Source of the DNA: Erysipelotrichaceae bacterium | GTDB lineage: Bacteria; Bacillota_I; Bacilli_A; Erysipelotrichales; Erysipelotrichaceae | Direction: 5' to 3' | DNA: 11,441 nt | Assembly (NCBI GenBank): GCA_003510215.1 | Contig: DOKQ01000048.1 | Coordinates: 1 to 11,441 of the forward strand | In this document: positions 5,757-11,441 of the stretch, in pieces | How the letters are laid out: the number at the start of each line of letters is the position of its first letter | Position numbering within the stretch: the first letter of the stretch is position 1 | The notes under the pieces: generated by a model | Database searches by the model: none | Told to the model about the DNA's origin: nothing | What the model saw: the letters and a program-made list of their open reading frames with translations, nothing else | Program-made: the position numbers and the translations under genes

Positions 5757-6740
5757 ATGAAGAAATTAATTACAATGATGGCTATTTCACTACTTGCTCT
5801 TGCTGGGTGTGCACCCTCAACAGGCAGTGGATCAGGCCATATCGTTATGGCGGATGCCGGATGGGATAGTATTCGTTTGCACAATCATGTGGTAGGATTT
5901 ATCGCTGAAAATGCATTCGATTTGACCTGGAGTGAAATGAGCGGGTCAACACCAATTACGTATGAAGCGTTTAAAAACGGAGAAATCGATGTGTATACAG
6001 AGTTCTGGACAGAAAACGTTGCACCTTATCGTGGCGATGTTGAGTCAGGAGTTATTCTTGAATTAGGAGTCAACTTTAATGATAACTATCAAGGTATTTA
6101 TGTACCTCGTTATGTGATCGAAGGGGATGCAGCTAGAGGGATTGAGCCAATGGCGCCAAACCTACGCACAGTAAAAGATTTATTGGATTACCCTGATTTA
6201 TTCGTAGATGAGGAAGTGCCTTCGAAAGGTCGTATCTATGGAGGAATTCCAGGATGGGCTGTCGATGAGATTTTATATAAGAAGTTTATGGCTTATGGAT
6301 TTGATGATACATTCATCTATTTCAGACCGGGTTCTGATGCGGCACTATCTGCAGCGATTATCTCTGCGTATGACCGTGGAGAACCAATTGCGGCTTACTA
6401 CTGGGAACCAACCTGGTTAATGGCTCAATATGACTTAGTATTATTGGAAGATGAACCGTTTGATGCGGATCGATTCCATGAAGGTCTCACAGAGTTTGGT
6501 GCAGCAGATGTTACTGTTGCAGCAAGAAAGGGATTTGACACAGAATTCCCAGAATTCACAGAGTTTTTAAGCAACTATAGCACTTCAAGTGCAATGACAT
6601 CGGCTGCTTTACTGCATATGCAGGTAAGTGGAGACGATTATTTGAACAGTGCTAAATGGTTTTTAAGAGAATATGATGAGTATCTTGACCAATGGTTATC
6701 TGCCGAGCAGGCAGCAGCAGTGCGTCAAGCCTTAAACTAG
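5757..6740 (+). CDS. opuAC: Glycine betaine/osmolyte ABC transporter substrate-binding lipoprotein
   Basis: 327 aa. It binds a quaternary ammonium osmolyte such as glycine betaine outside the cell and delivers it to the permease encoded next. MKKLITMM with lipobox LAGC and Cys18 marks a lipoprotein. The OpuAC/ProX domain fills residues 27-325: a TWSEMSGSTP region (57-66), GEIDVYTEFW (75-84), GGIPGW (162-167), FRPGSDAAL (189-197) and PIAAYYWEPTW (210-220). The many Trp residues (36, 58, 84, 167, 216, 220) include candidates for the aromatic cage that holds the cationic head group. GGAGG at 5742-5746 is 10 bases before ATG 5757 and 4 before the alternative ATG 5751, which adds Met-Asn; a GTG at 5727 lies upstream of the ribosome binding site and is rejected. 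It is first in an AC-AB-AA order, the reverse of Bacillus subtilis opuA. The exact substrate is not determined. Confidence 0.92.
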   Translation: MKKLITMMAISLLALAGCAPSTGSGSGHIVMADAGWDSIRLHNHVVGFIAENAFDLTWSEMSGSTPITYEAFKNGEIDVYTEFWTENVAPYRGDVESGVILELGVNFNDNYQGIYVPRYVIEGDAARGIEPMAPNLRTVKDLLDYPDLFVDEEVPSKGRIYGGIPGWAVDEILYKKFMAYGFDDTFIYFRPGSDAALSAAIISAYDRGEPIAAYYWEPTWLMAQYDLVLLEDEPFDADRFHEGLTEFGAADVTVAARKGFDTEFPEFTEFLSNYSTSSAMTSAALLHMQVSGDDYLNSAKWFLREYDEYLDQWLSAEQAAAVRQALN

Positions 6741-6752
6741 GAGAGTGATGTT

Positions 6753-7613
6753 ATGAATTGGCTATATCAGTTTCCATTTAAACTTAATATTGATACTGCA
6801 GCTATCGACGATGCCGTTCGTAGCTTCGCAGTAAACAATGAGGCCATATTGCAATTTATGCGCCGAGGATTGAATGGACTATTATCGAGTATACACAGTA
6901 CACTGGACTTTATCCCATGGTGGATACTTGTGATTGTAGTGTTTGTACTTGGATTTCTACAAACGAAAAAGATTAAAACAGGAATCGTATATGCGGTGAT
7001 GTTATTTTCAATCGGAGCTGTCGGCTTGTGGCCACTTATGCTTCTAACCTTGTCAATCGTCATTGCCTCTGTCGCAATCTCGTTATTGCTAGGATTTCCA
7101 ATCGGTGTGCTTATCTCGATGAATGATCGAGCCAGTTCGATTGTGCGTCCGATTTTGGATACGATGCAGACCATGCCGGTCTTCGTCTATCTGATTCCGG
7201 CAGTTCTACTGTTCGGTTTAGGGCGTGTACCTGCGGTCATGGCAACGACAATTTATGCGATTGTTCCAATTGTCCGCTTAACAAATTTAGGTATTCGTCA
7301 GGTCAATGAGGAAGTTGTGGAAGCAGCGAAATCGTTTGGCTCGACTCGAATACAGGCCATGGTGAAAGTACAGATTCCCCAAGCATTTGCGACCATCATG
7401 GCCGGATTGAATCAAACGTTGATGATGGCGATGGCAATGGTTGTAACTGCATCGATGATTGGTGCTTCAGGTTTAGGTATGGAAGTGTTAATTAGTGTTA
7501 ACCGCGTAGAAGTTGGGCGTGGATTGGTTTCTGGGACCGCCGTTGTTATATTGGCGATTCTATTGGACCGATTAAGTCAAGGTTGGGTCAAAGATAAGGA
7601 GGAGGAAGCTTAA
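6753..7613 (+). CDS. opuAB: Glycine betaine/osmolyte ABC transporter permease
   Basis: 286 aa membrane component of the OpuA/ProU-type importer. AGGAG overlaps the TAG stop of the binding-protein gene and lies 9 bases before ATG 6753, so the genes are coupled. An amphipathic N-terminal extension (about 1-50) precedes the membrane part, as in ProW and OpuA permeases. Hydrophobic segments are at about 55-70, 76-93, 96-118, 140-156, 160-178, 210-240 and 254-272. The coupling-loop signature EAAKSFGSTRIQAMVKVQIPQA (190-211) carries the conserved EAA...G...P pattern that docks on the ATPase. The binding-protein-dependent permease fold covers about 95-275. It should form a homodimer. Confidence 0.95.
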   Translation: MNWLYQFPFKLNIDTAAIDDAVRSFAVNNEAILQFMRRGLNGLLSSIHSTLDFIPWWILVIVVFVLGFLQTKKIKTGIVYAVMLFSIGAVGLWPLMLLTLSIVIASVAISLLLGFPIGVLISMNDRASSIVRPILDTMQTMPVFVYLIPAVLLFGLGRVPAVMATTIYAIVPIVRLTNLGIRQVNEEVVEAAKSFGSTRIQAMVKVQIPQAFATIMAGLNQTLMMAMAMVVTASMIGASGLGMEVLISVNRVEVGRGLVSGTAVVILAILLDRLSQGWVKDKEEEA

Positions 7614-7614
7614 T

Positions 7615-8832
7615 ATGGAAGAAAGAAAAGCAATCATCCGTGTTGAAAACCTCAGTAAACTTTATGGACGCAACCGTCAGGAAGCTGCTGAACTTTTAAA
7701 GAAGGGCGCAGACAAGAATGAAGTCTTAAAGAAAACAGGAGTGACAACCGCTTTATGGGATGTCAATTTAGATATCAATGAAGGTGAAACCTTCGTCATT
7801 ATCGGCTTATCAGGGTCGGGGAAATCAACGCTTGTCCGCTGTTTCAACCGATTAAATAAACCAACATCCGGAAAGATCTTTTATAAAGATCAAAACATCG
7901 GAGAATTAACAAAAAAAGAACTATTGAATTTCAGACGCGATAACATCGCAATGGTCTTCCAGCATTTCGGACTCATGTCTCATCGCAACGTGGTTACAAA
8001 CGTTGAGTATGGACTGGAAATCAAAAATGTCGGAAAGCAGTTACGCAGAGAAAAAGCACTTGAAATGATTCAAATGGTTGGACTTGAAGGTTTTGAATAC
8101 TCACCAATCGGAAGTTTATCCGGTGGAATGAAGCAACGTGTAGGCTTAGCACGTGCACTTGCCAACGAACCCGAGGTACTACTGATGGACGAACCATTTT
8201 CGGCGCTTGATCCACTTGTGAAGCGAGATATGCAATTTGAATTGCTATCCATTCAGGAAAAAATGCGTAAAACCATTATCTTTATTACCCATGATATTAA
8301 CGAGGCCTTTAAACTAGGTGACCGAGTTGCCATCATGCGTGATGGACGTGTGGTTCAGATTGGGACTCCAGAGGAAATGATAACAAATCCTGCGGATGAC
8401 TATGTAAAAGAATTTATCGAAGGTGCGGACAAGGCAAAAGTGATGACTGCAAGACACGTGATGGTAACACCTCAGTGTATTGTTAAGACCCATGATGGTG
8501 CTAACCGAGCCATTCAGGAGATGCGTTCCAACAATGTGCCTAGTGCATATGTTGTGAATGATCAAATGGAATTTGTAGGAATCATTACATTGGATGGTGC
8601 CATGAAAGCTCGAGACGAAAAGTTGAAAGTCAAAGATGCACTGATTACAGATGTAAAAATGGTAGATATCGATGATACTGTTGATCAGGTCATGACGATG
8701 TTTGCGGATGCGAAGTTTCCAGTGGCTGTGCTTAAAGGCAAGAAGCTGCGCGGTATCATTTCGAAAGCATCGGTGATTACCACATTGTCTGAATCAAGTT
8801 TTGAACAAGAGAATGAAAAGAGTGAAGCGTAA
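7615..8832 (+). CDS. opuAA: Glycine betaine/osmolyte ABC transporter ATP-binding subunit with tandem CBS domains
   Basis: 405 aa, standard for OpuAA/ProV with a regulatory tail. The nucleotide-binding domain (about 8-270) has Walker A GLSGSGKST (64-72), Q-loop Gln116 (VFQHFGLMSHRNV), signature LSGGM (168-172), Walker B LLMDEP (189-194) and H-loop His226 (ITHD). The insert at about 20-42 before the Walker A strand is usual for this family. Two CBS motifs follow: about 280-332 (RHVMVTPQC to VGIITLDG) and 340-392 (LITDVKMVD to LRGIISKAS). In characterised OpuA systems the CBS pair gates transport by ionic strength and, in some species, binds cyclic di-AMP; whether this one does is not visible. 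AAGGAGG lies inside the permease 3' end and the gap is one base, so expression is coupled. It is the last gene of the operon. Confidence 0.96.
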   Translation: MEERKAIIRVENLSKLYGRNRQEAAELLKKGADKNEVLKKTGVTTALWDVNLDINEGETFVIIGLSGSGKSTLVRCFNRLNKPTSGKIFYKDQNIGELTKKELLNFRRDNIAMVFQHFGLMSHRNVVTNVEYGLEIKNVGKQLRREKALEMIQMVGLEGFEYSPIGSLSGGMKQRVGLARALANEPEVLLMDEPFSALDPLVKRDMQFELLSIQEKMRKTIIFITHDINEAFKLGDRVAIMRDGRVVQIGTPEEMITNPADDYVKEFIEGADKAKVMTARHVMVTPQCIVKTHDGANRAIQEMRSNNVPSAYVVNDQMEFVGIITLDGAMKARDEKLKVKDALITDVKMVDIDDTVDQVMTMFADAKFPVAVLKGKKLRGIISKASVITTLSESSFEQENEKSEA

Positions 8833-8846
8833 GCTTTGCTTTTTTT
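8825..8846 (+). terminator. Weak candidate terminator after opuAA
   Basis: A short stem AAGC (8825-8828) / GCTT (8838-8841), extendable by one G-T pair, is followed by a run of seven T (8840-8846). The stem overlaps the end of the gene and is weak, so some read-through into ftsE is possible. Confidence 0.4.
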
Positions 8847-8909
8847 GTGAAATGCTTTCGAAATATGTTCATTTTGTAGTAAAATATTCACATAAGAAGT
8901 TGTTTAATA

Positions 8910-8918
8910 TGTTAAAAT
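8910..8918 (+). promoter_or_regulatory. Candidate extended -10 promoter of ftsEX
   Basis: TGTTAAAAT reads as TGn plus TAAAAT (5 of 6). The best -35-like hexamer, TTCACA (8887-8892), is 20 bases away, too far for a standard promoter. The predicted start near 8925 lies downstream of the first in-frame ATG (8917), which supports translation from GTG 8941. Confidence 0.4.
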
Positions 8919-8928
8919 GATACGGAAC

Positions 8929-8937
8929 GGAAGTGAT
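8929..8937 (+). promoter_or_regulatory. ftsE: Start-deciding ribosome binding site of ftsE
   Basis: GGAAGTGAT matches the anti-Shine-Dalgarno complement GGAGGTGAT at 8 of 9 positions. Its core ends 7 bases before GTG 8941. The upstream ATG at 8917 has no comparable site. Confidence 0.7.
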
Positions 8938-8940
8938 AAT

Positions 8941-9630
8941 GTGCTTGTAATGAGAAATGTAAGCAAAACATACCAGAATGGTGTCAATGCTTTATACAAC
9001 ATTAACCTCACTATTGAACAGGGTGAGTTTGTTTATATCATCGGACCTACAGGATCCGGTAAATCAACGTTAATAAAACTTTTGGATGGGGAAGAAATTC
9101 CATCTAAGGGACTGGTTGAAGTCGTTGGGATAAATATAGGAAAGTTGCGTCATTCAAAAGTTCCGGTTTATCGAAGGAACATTGGAGTCGTTTTCCAGGA
9201 TTTTAAGTTACTTGAAAAGAAGACTGTTTTCGAGAATGTCTACTTTGCTCTTGAAGTCATCAATATGCCAAAGCTGAAAGCACGTCAGCGTGTGCGTGAA
9301 GTTTTGCAGCTGGTTGGACTTTCCGAAAAAGCAAACTCATATCCTCATGAATTATCTGGAGGACAGCAGCAACGTACAGCTATTGCCCGTGCGATTGCCA
9401 ATCGTCCTAAACTCTTAATTTGTGATGAACCTACGGGAAACCTGGATCCTCAAAAGTCCAATGATATTATTCAACTGCTTGAAAAGATTAATGAAGAAGA
9501 GAAAACGACGATTCTCATGGTCACTCATGATGTGAATATTGTGAATCAGTTCAGACGCCGTACCATCGCTCTTCAGGAAGGCCATATTGTGGCTGACTTG
9601 AGCGAAGGAGGATATATTCGTAATGATTAG
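8941..9630 (+). CDS. ftsE: Cell division ATP-binding protein FtsE
   Basis: 229 aa from GTG 8941, the length expected for FtsE (about 228); the protein then begins MLVMRNVSKTYQNGVNAL, matching the usual FtsE start. It is a cytoplasmic ABC ATPase that pairs with FtsX and drives conformational change in extracellular cell wall hydrolases rather than transport. Walker A GPTGSGKST is at 35-43, Q-loop Gln86 in VVFQDFKLL, signature LSGGQQQR at 138-145, Walker B LLICDEP at 158-164 and H-loop His196. The region around EFVYIIGPTGSGKS and the VFQDFKLL block are strongly FtsE-like and separate it from LolD or MacB ATPases. The frame can be extended to ATG 8917, but that lacks a ribosome binding site and overlaps the predicted promoter. 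It overlaps ftsX by 8 bases. Confidence 0.95.
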   Translation: MLVMRNVSKTYQNGVNALYNINLTIEQGEFVYIIGPTGSGKSTLIKLLDGEEIPSKGLVEVVGINIGKLRHSKVPVYRRNIGVVFQDFKLLEKKTVFENVYFALEVINMPKLKARQRVREVLQLVGLSEKANSYPHELSGGQQQRTAIARAIANRPKLLICDEPTGNLDPQKSNDIIQLLEKINEEEKTTILMVTHDVNIVNQFRRRTIALQEGHIVADLSEGGYIRND

Positions 9631-10525
9631 ACGTATAGGAAGGCATTTCCGCGAAGCATTTCACGGATTAATTCGCCATGGTGCGATGACACTATCGAGT
9701 GCTGCAGCTATTTCGCTGGCATTACTGTTTGTGGGAATCTTTATCTTAATTTCCCAGAATATTCGGGATATAACGTATTCAATTGAAGAAAGTGTTCAGA
9801 TTCACGTAAAAATTGATCGCAATTATGAAACACAGGATCAGATTAACATTTTACAGATACAAATTACCGAAATTCCTGGAATCAAGGAAGTCATTTTTTC
9901 TTCCAAAGATCAGGAATTGGATAGTTTAATTGAATCTTTTGGCGAAGACGGTCAGATTTTTGAGAGTTATCGAGGGGATTCCAACCCACTTCGTCATGCA
10001 TTTTTAGTAGATGTGATTGATGGAAATCTGATTGAACGGGTTGCACTGTCCATAGAGCGGATTGCGGGTGTTGAAACGGTTCGATATGGTGGGGCAAAAA
10101 CGGTTGAACTGATGAATGTACTTGATTCTGTTCGGAATTGGGGTTATATTCTAGTTATAGGATTGATTGTTATTGCTGTGTTCCTCATATCAAACACGAT
10201 TAAGTTATCCATTGCCTCACGTAGGGATGAGATTGCTATCATGAGAACTGTAGGAGCAAAAAACGGATTTATTCGTATGCCTTTCTTAATTGAAGGTATG
10301 GTCATTGGTATTCTAGGTTCCATTATGCCAATCGGAATCACGGTAGGAGGATATTTCTACTTATATGAATTGTTGGGAGGGTTTTTAATATCCCAGATGT
10401 TTGTTTTACACCCGCCGTTACCATTACTTTATTACATAGGTACAGCGCTTGTCATCCTTGCGATGATTGTAGGTATGATGGGTAGTTTTGTTTCAGTCAC
10501 AAAGCATTTGAGGTGGAAGCGATGA
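9623..10525 (+). CDS. ftsX: Cell division membrane protein FtsX
   Basis: 300 aa, normal for Gram-positive FtsX. A short basic N-terminus is followed by membrane segment 1 (about 24-44), an extracellular domain (about 45-170) and segments 2 (174-196), 3 (221-247) and 4 (268-292), the expected four-helix topology. The ASRRDEIAIMRTVGAKNGFIRMPF stretch (198-221) is the conserved cytoplasmic loop of the FtsX/MacB-type permease domain, and the protein ends in basic KHLRWKR. The outer loop should contact the coiled-coil hydrolase encoded next and pass on ATP-driven movement from FtsE. GGAGG at 9607-9611 lies 11 bases before ATG 9623, inside ftsE. Its TGA stop shares ATGA with the next start codon, so all three genes are translationally linked. 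Confidence 0.96.
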   Translation: MIRRIGRHFREAFHGLIRHGAMTLSSAAAISLALLFVGIFILISQNIRDITYSIEESVQIHVKIDRNYETQDQINILQIQITEIPGIKEVIFSSKDQELDSLIESFGEDGQIFESYRGDSNPLRHAFLVDVIDGNLIERVALSIERIAGVETVRYGGAKTVELMNVLDSVRNWGYILVIGLIVIAVFLISNTIKLSIASRRDEIAIMRTVGAKNGFIRMPFLIEGMVIGILGSIMPIGITVGGYFYLYELLGGFLISQMFVLHPPLPLLYYIGTALVILAMIVGMMGSFVSVTKHLRWKR

Positions 10526-11441
10526 ATAAGTTTCTAAGGAAGAACACAATCTTACTGATGGCACTCGTGATGGTCTTGTCATTTACCATTCAAGCGGACG
10601 CTATTGATTTTAGTAAGAACGAAGCATATTATGAGTCGTTGTGTTTTACTACGGCTGCTAAGGAAAATGCTAGTGTATGTCGGGCATTCCAGGATTATAT
10701 CAATAAAAAAGCTGCAGACTCACGAAATCAGTTAACAACCATACGCGAACAGATGAAGGATGTAAAAAGCAATATTCTTCAACTGACTCAGCAGATTGCT
10801 AAATATGAAGAAGATATTACTGAATTGGAAAGACAAATTCGAGTATTGTCTGACTCCATTTATCGTATGGAAGCAAACATTCGGGTACTTGAAGATCAGA
10901 TTGTTCGACGTGAGAATGATGTTGAGTTGCGTGATGAAGCCGTGAAGGAACGTCTTGTCATGATGCAAGGGTTTATGTCTGTGAATGGGTATGTGGACTT
11001 CATTATGGGAGCTTCCAGTTTCACGGATTTAATTCGTCGTGTTGAGGGAATCAACGATATATCTGCTTATGACCGTGAGCAGATTCGGCTGCTCAAACTT
11101 GAAATTGAACGCATTGAGCAGGATAAGGTTGAACTTGAAAGACAGAAAGGCGCTCTTGAAGATAATCGCCAAAATCTGGTATTGACACAGGAAACCGTTG
11201 AGGGACTTAAACAGTCGATTGAAGAAATCGTGGCTGAATATCGTCGTCAGGAAGCAGATTTGATGAACAAGGAGTCTGAGATCGTTTCTAATCTATCAGA
11301 GATTCAGAAGCAATTTGAGAAAGTTGCGGCGGCACTAAATGCGATTGCACCTTCATCAGGCTGGGTTCGTCCCATTACTTCTGGGTTTAGAATCAGTGCT
11401 GGAGTCTGGGCATATCCTGGTGGTGGACTTCACTTAGGTAC
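10522..11441 (+). CDS. Secreted coiled-coil protein with M23 peptidase domain, 3'-truncated (FtsEX effector)
   Basis: 306 codons are visible and the frame runs off the window. GAGGTGG lies 5 bases before ATG 10522. A signal peptide (about 1-27, likely cleaved after Ala25 or Ala27) is followed by Cys41 and Cys53, a long coiled coil (about 62-145), a small globular segment with VNGYVDFIMGASSFTDLIRRV (154-174) and a second coiled coil (about 185-275). The globular segment resembles the linker of PcsB and CwlO that meets FtsX. From about 279 the SGWVRPITSGFRISAG sequence and GGLHLG at the edge mark the start of an M23/LytM domain; His304 would be the first His of the family's HxxxD motif. The overall plan is EnvC-like: FtsX moves the coiled coil to activate peptidoglycan cleavage. 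Whether the M23 domain is catalytic or only an amidase activator depends on residues beyond the window. Confidence 0.9.
   Translation, partial: MNKFLRKNTILLMALVMVLSFTIQADAIDFSKNEAYYESLCFTTAAKENASVCRAFQDYINKKAADSRNQLTTIREQMKDVKSNILQLTQQIAKYEEDITELERQIRVLSDSIYRMEANIRVLEDQIVRRENDVELRDEAVKERLVMMQGFMSVNGYVDFIMGASSFTDLIRRVEGINDISAYDREQIRLLKLEIERIEQDKVELERQKGALEDNRQNLVLTQETVEGLKQSIEEIVAEYRRQEADLMNKESEIVSNLSEIQKQFEKVAAALNAIAPSSGWVRPITSGFRISAGVWAYPGGGLHLG

Noticed and set aside
6767..7174. 135-codon minus-strand open frame opposite the opu permease
   Set aside because: Shadow of a well-supported membrane protein gene; no promoter, ribosome binding site or recognisable domain.
8856..8863. TTTCGAAA palindrome upstream of ftsE
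   Set aside because: An 8-bp AT-rich palindrome is expected by chance and is not positioned on a convincing promoter.
8861..8885. Alternative ftsE promoter with -10 TAAAAT at 8880-8885
   Set aside because: No acceptable -35 at 16-18 bases (TTCGAA matches 3 of 6); the extended -10 at 8910-8918 fits the start codon better.
10523..10525. TGA read as Trp (Mollicutes-type code 4)
   Set aside because: Read as Trp, it would extend ftsX by only a few codons before TAA, and Trp is encoded by TGG throughout the window; the standard bacterial code fits.

Overview
The window looks like chromosomal DNA of a low-GC Gram-positive bacterium (Bacillota). Three lipoproteins carry a lipobox Cys at residue 18, most genes have strong AGGAGG-type ribosome binding sites, and there is a YitT-family membrane protein, an OpuA-type betaine transporter with a CBS-tailed ATPase, and an ftsE-ftsX-coiled-coil/M23 hydrolase cluster. 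An Erysipelotrichia-like or neighbouring lineage is possible, but that is a weak impression. I see no mobile element, CRISPR array, rRNA or tRNA. Genes are tightly packed and no stretch over 300 bases lacks a gene.

Layout. (1) 1-964, plus strand: a siderophore-type ABC substrate-binding lipoprotein, probably the last gene of an iron uptake operon that starts outside the window. It ends at a hairpin that can terminate transcription from both sides. (2) 987-4671, minus strand: an operon with its own promoter encoding a DUF4358-type lipoprotein, an MBOAT O-acyltransferase (AlgI/DltB superfamily) and a DHHW/AlgX-like SGNH protein. Behind it, with a separate predicted promoter, lies an unrecognised membrane-anchored coiled-coil protein. 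Together they look like a machine that O-acylates an unknown extracellular polymer. (3) 4713-5618, minus: a YitT/DUF2179 membrane protein with its own terminator. (4) 5664-8846, plus: a betaine/osmolyte ABC transporter in the order binding protein, permease, ATPase. Its promoter is near-consensus, and a widely spaced perfect inverted repeat brackets the -10 box. (5) 8910-11441, plus: ftsE, ftsX and the start of a secreted coiled-coil protein with an M23 peptidase domain, cut by the window edge. The three genes overlap and should work as one complex linking cytoplasmic ATP hydrolysis to peptidoglycan cleavage at division or elongation.

Most families are known. The least understood part is the DUF4358-MBOAT-DHHW cluster with its extra anchored protein. 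The most interesting regulatory DNA is the divergent yitT/opuAC intergenic region. Several starts were moved inward from the longest reading frame because the Shine-Dalgarno site and predicted promoter demand it.
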